64,000 nt of DNA from Apoderus coryli. Lineage: Eukaryota > Arthropoda > Insecta > Coleoptera > Attelabidae. This document shows, piece after piece, positions 32,035-44,099 of the stretch (within the stretch, counting starts at the first letter, position 1; every line of letters starts with the position of its first letter). Location: positions 186,001-250,000 of the forward strand of contig OU452215.1 of NCBI GenBank assembly GCA_911728435.2. The letters are read 5' to 3'. Position numbers and translations under genes: made by a program. Below the pieces are notes generated by a model. It worked only from the letters and a program-made list of their open reading frames with translations, made no database searches and was not told the origin of the DNA.

Positions 32035-33402
32035 TTAACGTACAATTTCCGTAAAAACAATGTTTTTAGTGTAGATCTCATCAGAAGTAGGGCGTAATTT
32101 ACCTTGTGAGCTGGTGTTCTCTACACAAACATGTACACAATCGAAACCTTTCGTACGACTGAAGGCAGTGTACATCATCCCATGGGTAAATACAGGATAA
32201 GGTAAATCTTGTCAAATGTTTGACCTTGGGATTTATTAATTGTCATAGCGTATGCAACTTTAACTGGAAATTGTCGACGTCGCAACTTGAAAGGAAGAGA
32301 GGCGACAGTCTCAGTTAAATCAATACGCGGAATCAAGACAGTATGATCAGTTAAGGTTCCTGTCATATCGATTCGTCTCGTTTCAATGCTATGTTGGTAC
32401 AATCGAGTAATTAGTAACCGAGTGCCATTGCATAAGCTAAGATCGCAATTCATGTTGCGTAAAAGCATAACTACAACTCCAACTTTTACAATCAATTTAT
32501 GTTCTGGCATGCCATTTGGTTGGAGTGAGTTAAGCGATTCAACAGGATAGTTGGCTGCCTCAATTTCTTCATCGTTTTCATATAAAATTTTGTCTGCACT
32601 ATAATAGGTAGTTGCAGGACCTTCCATATTTTGAACGATTCCAAAATTTGTGGCATTGCAATGTTCGTTTAATGGTGCTAGAATGGCACACTTAGGAACA
32701 GTTCCTGGTTGCAAATTTGGAAAACAAATTGTCAAAAGTTCCTCTTTGGAAGCCACCAAACATTGTGCTGGAACAACAAATAGACTTGGTAAGGCAGGAA
32801 TATTGACAGAAGGTAAAGTGTTGTTTCCCAAGTGTAGCAACCATTCGGAAAATTCTCGTTCTTCTGGACGTGCTCGCACGTTAGTAACTAATTGCAATTT
32901 GGTAAATGATTGCCACAGAAAGCTGTATTGCAGAGTTTCGGCGACAATCTGTGCCCGATATGCGTTAGTCATGACAGGTAATGTTTGACGAAAGTCACCA
33001 GAAAGTAGGATAACTTTTCCGCCGAATAATTTGTCATTGCCGCACAGATCTTTTAAAACTTTGTTGATGAGTTCTAACGCTAATCGAGGTATCATTGACA
33101 TTTCATCAAAAATGATGAGCTTTGCATTTCTGATAGAACGACCGTCTTGACTATTAGCTCGCAGTTCCGAGACAGACGTATCTGTAAGGGGAACTGGAAG
33201 TTTAAAGCGAGAGTGTAAAGTCCTACCTTGTTTCATTAAGCTGCCACTAATGCAAGTCCAAGATACAGGTATTACGGGAAGTTCTCTACCATTCAAATAC
33301 GTAATTAAAGCGTTAAAAACAAAAGTTTTTCCCGCTCCAGCGCAACCAGTGACAGCGAATAGGCGTGGTTCCACATTGTCATTTTCAACAGCATTTATAA
33401 CT
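32035..33402 (-). pseudogene. Helitron exon 7: PIF1-like helicase
   Basis: The acceptor CGCTTCAG ends at 33403. The exon begins by completing an Arg codon split AG/A, then VINAVENDNVEPRLFAVTG. Walker A is GCAGAGKT (about 33325-33350) and Walker B IIFDEM (about 33100-33120). Further helicase motifs are GDFRQTLPV (about 32980) and INKSQGQTF (about 32210). A small deletion near 32190-32200 shifts the frame; the C-terminus (THGMMYTAFSRTKGF...) then reads to TAA 32035-32037. The domain unwinds DNA during rolling-circle transposition. Apart from the late frame change this exon is intact. Confidence 0.88.
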
Positions 33403-33956
33403 CTGAAGCGAAAAAAAAAAGTATATGTAAAAGGTTGTTGTTGCATAACTGTTAGGTGACTGAATTTAAAGTGTAATTGCAAATGTACAGGGTAGCTATT
33501 TATTTACCATCTAGTAATGCCTGTGGTGTATACCGTGTTTGTAGTTTTTTTATATTTGGAAAAATAATGTCAGAGTCAGAAATAAATAAAAACTGAAATC
33601 GCCAAAAATTGTATTTTAAAAAATTCTTGAAAACGGCTAAAGTTACTTTACTTTTGAAAATTTCATTTGAAATGTATTTAAATTGTACAACTTTTTTTTT
33701 AATTTAACCGACATTGTAAATTTCACTGTTTCCAAGATTCCAATACTATGCCACTCTTATTTTGGACACAGTATATAATGCTCGTAAAGAATATCCACTG
33801 TTGTTATGGATATGTTAATGTATCATTACAATACAGTATGAAGCAATAATACAAAAGTTGAAAATAAATGAAAAAGTAATGTAATTTGTTGAAACTGTAT
33901 TCGTTAGCATTCAATTATTTATAACAATCAAAAAAACGTAAATTAAAGAAATTTAC
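33403..33956 (-). other. Helitron intron 6 (554 bp)
   Basis: GTAAAT donor at 33956, CAG acceptor at 33403. Phase 2 on both sides. It contains a MITE fragment at about 33566-33775 ending TTATTTTGGACACAG, a member of the 28890-29432 family. Confidence 0.8.
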
Positions 33957-34386
33957 CTGTCGAAAACGTTGCGCTGATCTTCATTTAATTGATCTCGCAT
34001 TTGAATTCCTGCGAGGAGTTCATCTTAAGGATATATAGGAACCTCATTTAATTCCAATCTTTCCTGTGGTTCTGGAAGATTGAAATCAGATAAACGTTTG
34101 TTGTTTCTCAACATAATGCTTTGTATAAATGCAAGCGTTTGTTGTTCCGCCCTGTTGTTATTGTAACCGCGATGAATGTAATCTTCCATCATACAGTCAC
34201 GAAAAACTTCCCACAATTCCAATGGATTAGTTACTTCTCCGAAGATCAAGATGTGAGCAAAAAGTCTTCTAATAACTTTAGGGACTTGGTGCTCTCGAGC
34301 TTCTTGTAATGCTCGGTTCCATTCTTGATCATCGTTAAGAAGTAAACGTGCACGGCAGGCATCCAGGAAAGTATCGTACAAAGTTT
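33957..34386 (-). pseudogene. Helitron exon 6: Rep-helicase linker
   Basis: 430 nt. After the split codon it reads TLYDTFLDACRARLLLNDD...LPEPQERLELNEVPIYP, then an in-frame TAA at 34025-34027, then about 23 further codons to DR at the donor (33957). The sequence is the region between Rep and helicase in Helitron proteins. Phase 1 in and phase 2 out agree with both neighbours. The stop is a nonsense change. Confidence 0.82.
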
Positions 34387-34447
34387 CTGCAAGTATGTAT
34401 AAAAAAAGTTTAGCAGAATGAAATACTTGAAAGAAAGAATTCCTTAC
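34387..34447 (-). other. Helitron intron 5 (61 bp)
   Basis: GTAAGG donor at 34447 and TTGCAG acceptor ending 34387. The reading frames on the two sides differ and are brought into register only by removing these 61 bp, which supports a real intron. Confidence 0.85.
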
Positions 34448-37124
34448 CATCAACAGTGCGAAGATCTTCGTATGATGTGGCTCCTCTAACATGTAATAAC
34501 AATACTCGGAGATAGTATTGTTCTGTGTTGCGAATGGACACATTGTACATTCTAGCAATCATTTTTTCAACGCCTCGTTGACGTTGTTGCCAACGTTTTT
34601 GAGGCGTTTTCCAGACATAATGTTGGGGAATGTCTGGGTAACGGTGTTGGCGAGTGTTCTCGATTCAGTCTAAACCAATCTGTAAGCTGTGTTGTTTGAT
34701 TTCTCTCAACAGCTTGACGTTCATTGCCCCTTTCAAAATGAACAATATTCCTGTGTGGTAAATGCACTGGAAGACGATAAACAGTATGTGTTATATCATG
34801 AATTTTAAATTGATTAATATGATATGCAGCCTCAGGTGCAGTTAGGTATCTGCCAGCTAAATATGTTTCAGTCTCGTCATAATTTAGTACGTTGCGTACT
34901 TCCAAATGAAGGAGAGCACGGTCAACGCCTTTGAAAACATATTTGTGGAGATATTTCACGACCCTAGTATTAGCACAAACATCAATATTAATGTGTGTTT
35001 GATACCTAAGTAGAAGATATCGATTATACGGAACAACCCATTTGTTATCAACAACATGAGTGTATCTAATGAATGCTTCCCTACCATTGTTTGGTCTTTT
35101 GTAAGTCACTCTACCATGAGGAGCAATAGTAGTTTCATCACAAAAGTTATGGGGATACTTTCGTTTGCAGCGGCCGTCCTCCATGCAAGAAGCATTAGGA
35201 TTTTCAGGGCCACACGGAGAGTGTATCATGTGTTTTACAACCAAACTAAATAGTTCTGGTTCTAAATCACGATCTGGAAGTTCAGCAGAAACAGTTTGGT
35301 CTATTCGATTTGTATCTAAGAGTTTGTCTTCTGCTCTTAGAATCATAACGATATGGGCATGTGGCAGACCACGCTTTTGAAATTCTATAGTATAGAACTG
35401 ACATACTGGTACGCCAAAAATATAGTCATCTAAAATTTCTTTTAGTAACTGATTTAATTTGGTATTGAAAACTCTTGCTACCAACATAGGATGATTATTA
35501 GGATCATCATTTGGAGGAATGTTCTCCACAATCTCTCGCCAATTAGTATTGCAAGTGACTGTAATGAATAATGTTGGAGTTCCAAATTTACTATTTAGGC
35601 AGAGACTGTCCTGAAACAATTGATGCATATATCTGGGACTACCCACGAATGTGGAAGGCAAAATCATCATTCGGCCTACTTGTTCTGCTTCGTTGCCAAC
35701 AGCTACTCGATGGAGATAGTCCATGAGTCCCTGGTAATATTCAGCCCGAAGGCGACCCTGATTTTGTTTGATGTATTCAATATTATTTGCTTCTATGCGA
35801 ATAAATGCAGAAACAATGAATTGTTGGGTCAACTGAGCAGCGTGTTTAAATCGGTCAAATGGATTTTCGTCATTTTCACGCCTGTATGCTTATCGAAATG
35901 CATAATACTGACACAATGTCACTCTTGTATTGGCATTCCTGTGGGTTAGTTCAAGAGACCACCCAAATTCCCCATTTGGAAATAATAATGGAAAAGATAA
36001 AGGATCGAACCTTGAATCCAAGTGCGAAAGCTGGTGAAATAATTCACGCCTACCTGGACCTTCAATTTGATTACGAACGAAAATTCTAAGATTTGATGTA
36101 GGAGGAAGTTCATTGTTAAACGGATATACAGCGGCTACTTCGTTTACAGTAGGTAAATCGAAACGTCTGTCTCCTCTAACAGCTAACAATTCTAACACTA
36201 CATTTGGAATTTCGTTATTGCGTTGTTGTTCTCGTTCGAACACTTCGCGTAGCATCATATATGCATTAGCATATGGATTAAATGTACGCATGACATTTTC
36301 CAAGATTTGAATCAAATTGATATTGAGATCATAACGTGGTTGATTGGCTATGCGCTGATTTATTGCGGCATTAGCATCTAAATAATAGATTGGACCACGA
36401 TTAGGCTGTGGATTAGCTATATTAAGATTTGAATAATGATAATATACTTTCCCTTGCACAGAATATGTGAATGGGCCTGGATGCCTAAACTCTCTCAGAT
36501 TTGCCATCATGCTAGCGAATTAAAAAGCATTGTTATAGCGAATGGAATTTCTTTTAAATTCTCTAGATAATGGATGACGACCTGTAAATAACTGTTGCAA
36601 TACTGGTGGAAAAGGCTGTAGGGCCGGCAGATTATCAACATGAACTTTACCACCTTTACAACATTTATTATAATCAAATCGAGCGGTACGCTCCATGGAG
36701 AAATACAAAGCACCACAAAAGATGCATTCTCTATCCATAGCTCCAAGATGTAGCGGTTCTGCGTTCCTTTCAAAACCACGTAAATAACCTGGATGAAGTT
36801 GTCTTAAATTTCTCAGGCGACCCAGGTCAGCCATAAGAACATCGACTTCTTCTTGATATTCAGCCAATCTGTCAGCCAAGTTATTTTGATTTGGGTTGTG
36901 AGGATTGTCGTTATTGACAATTTCCAAATCAGCAACAACTTCTACTGGAACATTAGGTAAATTGTCGTTGTTGACAATCTCCAATTGTTCAATTTCCATG
37001 TCGACAACATCTTCCAGTGGAACATTTTGAATTTGAAGATTGTCGTCATTGGCATTGTGTAATTCCTCAATTTCCATAGGAATTATTTGTTGACTTAGAA
37101 TCTCTTCTTCGTCAATACCGTGAA
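34448..37124 (-). pseudogene. Helitron exon 4: zinc finger and Rep nuclease
   Basis: Acceptor TATTTCAG ends at 37125; reading begins HGIDEEEILSQQ. A Cys-rich finger follows (CIFCGALYF...KCCKGGKV, about 36650-36740), then the Helitron-like N domain (SFPLLFPNGEFGW, about 35970). The HUH metal-binding motif GLPHAHIVM lies near 35361 and the paired-tyrosine motif KYLHKYVFKG near 34945, so the catalytic residues are all present. TAA stops interrupt at 36520-36522 and 35890-35892, and the frame shifts near 34650 before YPDIPQHYVW. Rep nicks and joins single-stranded DNA in rolling-circle transposition. The main exon of the gene. Confidence 0.9.
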
Positions 37125-38601
37125 CTGAAATAAAATAATATTAAAAATATCTACAATAAATAAACATATAGTATTTTAAATTGTTTTTTTCTTATGATTT
37201 TTAGTATTAAAATTCTTATACGATGAAAATGTGTATAATGCAATTCATAGTGAATGTTTGATATTTAAAAAAACATAGAGAATGAACAAATTGTTTTTTT
37301 TTTTTAAATTAGTACAGGGATGTAATAGCAAAAAAAAATTAATTTGAAGAATATTTTCGCTAATGCAGCGGTGTTACATATACGTAAAACAACACAACAT
37401 TGCAATTTTAATAATTTTTTTTAATTTCTTTAAATGCCTTGTGAATTTTTGCTTCAAAAAGTAATAATTTATTATGGATTTAATGTGAACAGTTTTGCAG
37501 GAATTTGACTGTAAACAAAAGTCAACTCTTTGTATTTTATTAATACGTACTCTTTACTTACTTGTTAACATTTGTTTAGAGGTAACTTTCTGCAAAACTG
37601 TTCACTTTAGACATATAGAAAGTTATTACTTTTTTTAAGCAAAAATGAGCAGGGAATTTAAAAAAAATATATTTATTCAAGTGGCGTAAAAAAATTTGAC
37701 TTAGGTAAAAGTGTCACGAACCTTTATAGCATGTCATTTGTTAATTTTTTAAAAATATGATTTATGTCAAAATATGACATTTTTAAAGAACATATCGGTT
37801 ACTAAATTTGAAAAAAATATTTGAAAGACTTTTTGAATTATGGCCAAATTTTCGATTTTAAATTAAAATTTTTGACATCCTGTATCTAGACAACTAAGGG
37901 TATAAATATGTCCCTATATAAAAATTCATGAATTAGCGAGAGTTTTCTGTGGTAGAGCGTTGTCGGTCGAATTTAGAAACACTCTTCAAGTGATTAGTTG
38001 TTTAGAAATACGATGTCAAAGGTTCACATTTAAAATCAAAAATTTGCCATAATTCAAAAACTTGTTTAAATATTTTTTTTCAAATTTAGTGACTGATATG
38101 TACTTTAAAAAAGTCATTTTGACATAAATAATCTGTTTAAAAAAGTAACATGCAAATTTTTTATTGTCACTGGAATAAATATATATTTTTTTTGTTAATT
38201 TTCTGTTAATTTTTGCTTAAAAAACTAATACATTTTTATGTGTTTAAAGTGAAGAGCTTTGCAGGAATTTGCTTCTAAACAAAAGTTTGTAAGTAAAGGT
38301 TGCTACTTTCAACTGTGTGTACTTTATTAATAAGCATTCTTTACTTGCAGACATTTGTGTAGAGGCAATCCCTGCAAAACCGTTCATTTTAGATTCATAA
38401 AAAGTGATAACTTTTTTCAGCAAAAATGAACAGGGAATAAGAAAAAAGATATATTTATTCCAGTGGCGTAGAAAATAGGGAGATAAAGTGTCACTGATCA
38501 CTATAGCATGCCACTGGTTAATTTTTTAAAAAGATTATTTATGTCAAAATAAGACTTTTTTAAAGTAAAGTAAAGTCGGTTACTAAATTTGAAAAATCGG
38601 T

Positions 38602-39313
38602 TGTGTCACCCCAAAACTTTCCCGGCAAGTTATAATATAATCAAGAATATATGACCTGCGTTACGAAACGGATATTTAATAATAATTATTATTACAATTG
38701 TATTATTTTCCATAAAATAACCTAACAAACTAACTATTTTATTCAAATATAAAAAAAAAGTATTGGCAGAGCTAGGACTCGAACCTGTAACCTTCCGAAT
38801 GCGAAGCGAACGCCATACCAATAATCAACAGAGACTTTGAATAAAAATCTTATTTTCTTTAATATACATATACCTTTCAAGTAGGTAACTGTGGTGACAT
38901 TTTAACGTTATTTTCTCGAGAATAATGAGGGCAAATATCAAAAGTGACCTATCGCTGTAAATCAGATAAAAAATGCTTTGTAATTATGTATCAGTCGACC
39001 CCTACTGATATATGAAAATTTAGTGGTTGTGTCCACCTCTATAAGAGGGTTTAAGCGATTTCAATCAAAATCTAGTGGCTTCATCCTAGGACTGCCTAAA
39101 ACTCATATACCAAAATTTAGCTCAATTGGTTAAAGCGTGTGAGCACTACTATCGTGGTAGGATGCATACACACATACATACAAACACACACACACACACA
39201 GACAGACTTCCATCTGGAAATGGTCTTAATCGTCTCAGGGAACTTCAAAATGCTTATATCCGTTTTTATCTCAATTTTTTAGCGCGTTCAGAATACTTTC
39301 CCTGTACGGGAAA
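38602..39313. repeat. Composite insertion in the palindrome array
   Basis: The Q palindrome is broken between TTTGAAAAA and AAAAAATATTT. The inserted DNA has ACTTTCCCG near its left end (about 38620) and the complement CGGGAAAGT at its right end (about 39305), a CA-rich microsatellite at 39165-39205 and a tRNA-like segment on the minus strand. It is probably a transposon with short inverted ends plus a SINE-like piece; the family was not recognised. Confidence 0.5.
38751..38825 (-). repeat. tRNA-like sequence (SINE head or tRNA pseudogene)
   Basis: Read on the minus strand it has GGTATGGCGTTCGC, TTCGCATTCGGAAGG, a perfect B box GGTTCGAGTCC (38775-38785) and a T run after GCCAATAC like a pol III terminator. 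The acceptor and anticodon stems do not close properly, so it is not a functional tRNA. Confidence 0.6.
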
Positions 39314-40306
39314 GTAAAAAATATTTAAAAGATTTTTTGAATTATGGCAAATTTTCGATTTTAAATTAAAATCTTTGATACCCTGTATGTAGACAACTAA
39401 GCTGTTTAAGGGTATAAAATTTCTGAAGTAATCCATCTATCGAGGAGTGAATAGTATGATTTGAATAAATATGTCTGTATATCAAAATACATTAATTAGC
39501 GAGAGCTTTGTGTGGTAGAGCGTTGTCGGTGGAATTTAGAAACACCCGTAAAGGGATTAGTTGTCTAGACGCAGGGTGTCAAAGGTGCAAATTTAAAATA
39601 CAAAATTTGTCATAATTCAAAAAAGAGTTTGAATAGTGACAGTATTTATTCCTATTTTTTATGCCAGTGAAATAGATATACTTTTTTATTATTAAATTCT
39701 CTATTTAAGTTTGCTTGAAGTTATGGGTCTAAAGTGAACAGTTTTGTCGGAGTTTGCCTGTAAACAAAAATCTGCAAGTAAAGGTTTCAACTGTGTGTAC
39801 CTTATTAATACGCACCCTTTAATAGTAGACATTTGTTTAGAGGCAAATTTTTGCAAAACTGTTCACTTTAGAGCCATAAAAAGTTATTACTTTTTTAAGC
39901 AAAATGAACAGTGAATAAACGCAGTGGCTATTTTTCAATTCAACATGTTCAGCGGTTTGCTGTTCCAAAACGATATTTTGCGAAGTAGAGATTCGTCGGA
40001 GCCGTTTATTCCCAGGTAGAGGATTAGCTAAAAATTAAGTAAAAATTATTCTCAAGCATAACATATTTGTATATACCTAAGATAATAAAGTAAAAAGGTG
40101 TATCGAAAAAATAATTTATTTTAAAAAAATTGTAGAAATTATTTGGATTGTGTTTATTTTGAGGGTTGCAATTTCATGTCTATCTTTCCTATCCATAGGC
40201 CAATATGGCCTATGCATATGTCAATATAATACCTATTTCTTATTAAAACAACTATTTTGTATCATTTACATGTGTAAGATAAATATGTCGAAAATCATTT
40301 TATGTA

Positions 40307-40690
40307 CTGGGTGTTTATTTATAAACGCACACCCCCTTTTAACTGTGTTGTTTCACCCTAGAGAAAAAAATGTTAAATAAGAAAGTTTTGGGGTTTAAAG
40401 TAAACTATTTACAGCATCAATTATTAAATGTAGTTTGAAGTAAACAAAAGTAATTTACACAAAACTAAGAAATAAATCCGAAATATTTACAATTATTATT
40501 TGGTACTCTACTGACTAAAAATCAGGATCTATCTGACCATAAAATTTCATCAGAAAACTGTGGATTTTCGTTCATTCTTTGCAGCATTTGGTAGCAAAAT
40601 TGAACTCGTTTTTGTTTCTGTTCAGGAACATTTTCTACACGGTTAAACAACAAAATGAAAGTGGGTGTGCGTTTATAAATGATCATCCAG
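40307..40690 (-). mobile_element. Deleted mariner-like element (384 bp)
   Basis: TA duplications at 40305-40306 and 40691-40692, with inverted ends sharing ATTTATAAACGCACACCC. On the minus strand the interior still encodes a transposase scrap, RVQFCYQMLQRMNENPQF then ILWSD, the segment around the first catalytic aspartate, followed by a stop. It is an internal-deletion derivative of a mariner-superfamily transposon, in Helitron intron 3. Confidence 0.8.
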
Positions 40691-40851
40691 TATTTTCACA
40701 AATAGTTTTTTCAATTTGTTTTTAAAAATTATATTTACAAATCAACTGTAGAATAAGTACATTAGTAATGTTAATCGAAAAAATATTTATTGAAATTTAA
40801 AAAAAAAAAATGCATATCATCAAAGTTAAATATATTAGTAATTTTATTTAC

Positions 40852-40962
40852 CATTTGTATTATTGGTAAAATCATCAGTTGTTAATCTACTCGGACCTGG
40901 GTTTTGGCTAAAATGTTCACCATTTCTATTGTGCCGTTGATTTCCATTTAAAGTGGAAGTAG
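40852..40962 (-). pseudogene. Helitron exon 3
   Basis: Acceptor TTTTATAG ends at 40963; donor GTAAAT starts at 40851. 111 nt, phase 1 on both sides, open throughout (STLNGNQRHNRNG...DDFTNNTN). No domain; low-complexity Asn/Thr-rich N-terminal linker. Evidence is splice sites plus phase agreement only. An open stretch with an acceptor at 40028 could be another exon, but it lacks a donor in the right phase and was not included. Confidence 0.6.
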
Positions 40963-41011
40963 CTATAAAAGAAATAAAAAATAAATTATTATTATTGTTT
41001 TTCGTAGTATA

Positions 41012-42528
41012 CATTGTGTTTAAGATAAGAATGGAATAGCATTGGAATCCTGGCAACGGTAAAAGCCACAATATCGATTAAATTAGAGAAAAGGTGTACA
41101 ATAAATATGGCTTTCGATTTTTATTGTTAAATTTAATGCTATTCTCAATCCAAAAATAAGTGGTATATCACACGTAATGGTTTACGAAACGTCGCAGCAA
41201 TAAATTGTAAACGCTATCTATATCTTCAAAAAGAATAAGAAAGTGTTATTAATGTTTTTATACATGTAAAAATAATGTCAGAAATAAATAAAAACTAAAA
41301 TCCCAAAAAATCGTTGTTTTTTAAAAAATTCCCGAACATGCTTAAATTAGTTTAATTCTAAAAACACCATTTAAAAGGTGGTTAATTTCACATTCCAATG
41401 AAGAAGTGCTTTCCATTTTTTATATCTGCAAAAATAATACCAGAAAAAATAAAAATTGTAAAAAATTGTTTTTTCAAAAACTCTCGAAAACAGCTTAAGT
41501 TAGTTTAATTTTGAAAACATCATTTAAAGGGTGTTTAAATTGTACAACTTTTCTCTAATTGAACCGACATTGTAACTCAACAATAAAAAATTCAGGGCTG
41601 TATTTAAAAAAATCTATTCGATGATGATTTTTTAAACACAAAACGTCGTAGTGAAAATTGGTAAACGTTATCTTTTGCTCCTCAAAAAGCAACTACGAGA
41701 AAGTGCTTTCCATTTTTTATATCTGCAAATGTAATGTCAGAAAAAAATAAAAATTGAAAAAAATTGTTTTTTCAAAAATTCTCCAAAACAGCTTAAGTTA
41801 GTTTAATTTTGAAAACACCATTTAAAGGGTGTTTAAATTGTACAACTTTTTTCTAATCGAACCGACATTGTAACTTAACAATAAAAAATTCAGGGCTGTA
41901 TTTAAAAAAATCTATTCGAGATGCTTTTTAAAAACACGAAACGTCGTAGTGAAAATTGGTAAACGTTATCTTTTTCTCCTCAAAAAGTAACAATCAGGAA
42001 GTGCTTTCCATTTTTTATATCTGCAAAAATAATGCCAGAAAAAAATCAAAATTGCAAAAAATTGTTTTTTCAAAAACTCTCGAAAACAGCTAAAGTTAGT
42101 TTAATTTTGAAAACACCATTTAAAGGGTGCTTAAATTGTACAACTTTTCTCTAATTTAACCGACATTGTAACTCAACAATAAAAAATTCAGGGCTGTATT
42201 TAAAAAAATCTATGCGATGAGGATTTTTTCAACACGAAACGTCGTAGTGAAAATTGGTAAACGTTATCTTTTTCTCTTCAAAAAGTAACAATGAGGAAGT
42301 GCTTTCCATTTTTTTTAATCTGTAAAAATAATGTAAGAAAGAAATAAAAATTTAAATAGCAAAAAATTGTTTTTTCAAAAAGTGTCGAAAACAGCTTAAG
42401 TTAGTTTAATTTTGAAAACACCATTTAAAAGATGTTTAAATTGTACAACTTTTCTCTAATTTAACCGACATTGTAACTTCTACCGTTTCCAAGATTCCAA
42501 ACCTATCCCATTCTTATCACACACACTG
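41012..42528. mobile_element. MITE expanded by internal 297-bp tandem repeats
   Basis: The ends match the 28890-29432 family and pair with each other over about 80 bp (left GATAAGAATGGAATAGCATT, right its complement). The interior carries about four units of about 297 bp, marked by GTGCTTTCCATTTTTTATAT-like words at 41409, 41702, 42002 and 42299 and by ACGTCGTAGTGAAAATTGG. Non-coding. It lies in Helitron intron 2. Confidence 0.8.
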
Positions 42529-42919
42529 TTTGTGTCTAGTTTTCCAAATTGTACATTTATCAATATTTATCGCAATCTTTCTTGGAGAGATCCTATGCAT
42601 AATATGGGAATTCCTGTCAATATTTTTGACTACATTTTAAAAAACATTGAGAAAAAATGTATGGTGTTGATCCAAATAAGTTCGTAAAAACATCCGATAT
42701 TAATTTTTCTTTAATCTTTAAGTATGGTACGAGGCGCTGAGTAGTGTGCCTGTGTGGCCATGTGATAGCAACTTATATATTTGCTTTGACTTTCTAGACG
42801 AGGAGCAGTACAATGTGCGGTGCCCCATTGGGGCCGTATATCAAGTTAGTTTTTGGATAACAGATACCTACCTACATCTAAATATTCAATAATATCACAT
42901 AAATAATTTGATAACATAC

Positions 42920-43171
42920 CATTTTTTGTATTATTAAACTCAGGTTCACCAGTATCAACTGTGGTGGTACCATCTATATTGCTACATTGAACAACGGCAT
43001 TGTTATTTATAATGGTAGCACGTCCTTGATGTGATAGCATATTTCCGGCAACTACAGTTACTTCATGCGGCCTTGGACTACAACCTGGAACTTGACTTCC
43101 ATTGGGAGTACTTTGTTTTTGAGGTAACTGTGTTACGGTTAACTGGGTGCTCACATCAGTATTTGTTGATA
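42920..43171 (-). pseudogene. Helitron exon 2
   Basis: Acceptor TTTTGTAG ends at 43172; donor GTATGT starts at 42919. 252 nt, phase 1 on both sides, open throughout (STNTDVSTQLTVTQLPQKQ...GEPEFNNTKN). No known domain; Ser/Thr/Gln-rich. Assigned to the Helitron because phases at both ends fit its neighbours. Confidence 0.65.
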
Positions 43172-43462
43172 CTACAAAACATTATGAATTTCATCAATAG
43201 ATTAGGTATTATAGGTAGGCACAAACTTCTTAAAGTTATATGATGTTATCAAGTCTCACATTTTATTGGCAATATTTCGATACATTAGTAATTTTTATTG
43301 GCAAAAATATCCTTATAAAGTTAATAGTTCAAAATTGGAATATTTCAAAGATCTAAATGAAATGTGTAAGTTCAAAACGAAAAGAGTGGAACAGAATATG
43401 GAATTATTAGTATTTAAGTGTTATTGAAATGTACTAAAACACATAAAATATGAATTACTTAC

Positions 43463-43568
43463 CTGTAGTGGACTGGGTATCAGATATCACATTCCCGTTT
43501 TCCTTTTTGGTAATTCTACCTCGACTATCGCGCCCCTTTCTTGTAGAAAAATTGGTTTTCTTCAATAT
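43463..43568 (-). pseudogene. Helitron first exon, proximal copy
   Basis: 35 codons plus one base, ending at a strong donor (ACAG/GTAAGT). The reading LKKTNFSTRKGRDSRGRI...SDTQSTT parallels the first exon at 47267-47378. The position of its ATG is occupied by ATA at 43566-43568, so the start codon may be lost. A basic N-terminus like this (MPRRK-type) is usual in insect Helitron proteins. Confidence 0.65.
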
Positions 43569-43872
43569 AAAAAAACTATTAACAAAATCGAAATCTTAAT
43601 ATTCACTTTCTATTCAATTGAAACAGAAAATGAACTGGCTTGGCGCCTTTTTTGAGCATCATGATATTCACTTGTTTTTCCAGATAGCTTGATATTGTTC
43701 TAAATGTCAAATGTATGCCTAACAATAAAGCCCTGTTCATAATGGGAAAAAAACATCAAACACTATATACCATATTTCAAAAAATGTCATTCATGTTTCA
43801 AATGGTAAATTGTTGATCAAGAAATATTTTTCCAATTGTTTACTGGAATAAAATAAAAATTCAAATTACTAT

Positions 43873-43880
43873 TGACGTCA
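43873..43880. promoter_or_regulatory. CRE-like palindrome upstream of proximal first exon
   Basis: TGACGTCA, the ATF/CREB palindrome, about 305 bp upstream of the exon on the minus strand. The same word lies about 330 bp upstream of the distal first exon. Confidence 0.5.
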
Positions 43881-44099
43881 TTATAAATAATAAAGTGTCT
43901 ATTTACAGCGACTAACAGTATTTTTTGACAGATGACAATACATTGACATAGATCAAGATGAGAGTTAGGCAAAATCAAAATAGTATGTCAATATTTTATT
44001 TTATAATGGTTTTAATAAAATCTCCAATAAATTTTGAGGATATTGACATAAAATTGTATTAAGCATAGGTATATTACCACTTACCTCACTTCAATTGGT

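Larger units (their letters stand above)
37435..39935. repeat. Array of alternating inverted repeats in Helitron intron 3
   Basis: Two palindrome types alternate. Type P (arms with AGTGAACAGTTTTGCAGG and its complement) is centred near 37555, 38320 and 39810. Type Q (arms with TTTGAATTATGGCAAATTTT and its complement, loop with TGTGGTAGAGCGTTGTCGG) is centred near 37945 and 39530. Successive half-units of roughly 375 bp are therefore head-to-head then tail-to-tail. The array is interrupted at about 38602-39313 by other insertions. Non-coding. Confidence 0.85.
32035..43568 (-). mobile_element. Helitron (rolling-circle transposon) gene, decayed, multi-exon
   Basis: On the minus strand, exons at 43463-43568, 42920-43171, 40852-40962, 34448-37124, 33957-34386 and 32035-33402 join through GT-AG introns with matching phase. 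They would encode one protein with a basic N-terminus, zinc finger, HUH Rep nuclease and PIF1-like helicase. Three nonsense codons and two frameshifts or small deletions make it a pseudogene. The outer termini (5' TC, 3' hairpin with CTRR) were not located, so the element may extend left towards 27131 and right beyond 43568. The Rep-helicase fusion is diagnostic of Helitrons. Confidence 0.88.

Noticed and set aside
32035..33402. Cellular PIF1 helicase gene
   Set aside because: Exons upstream encode a Helitron zinc finger and HUH/two-tyrosine Rep domain in matching phase, so the helicase belongs to a Helitron.
38751..38825. Functional tRNA gene on the minus strand
   Set aside because: The B box is perfect but the acceptor and anticodon stems do not pair.
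39960..40027. Extra Helitron exon with acceptor at 40028
   Set aside because: About 150 nt are open, but no donor in phase 1 was found before a stop, and skipping it gives a consistent phase from 40852 to 37124.
40150..40380. 76-codon ORF with Cys-rich content
   Set aside because: It runs into the left inverted repeat of the deleted mariner, has no domain, and is not supported by any promoter or splice signal.
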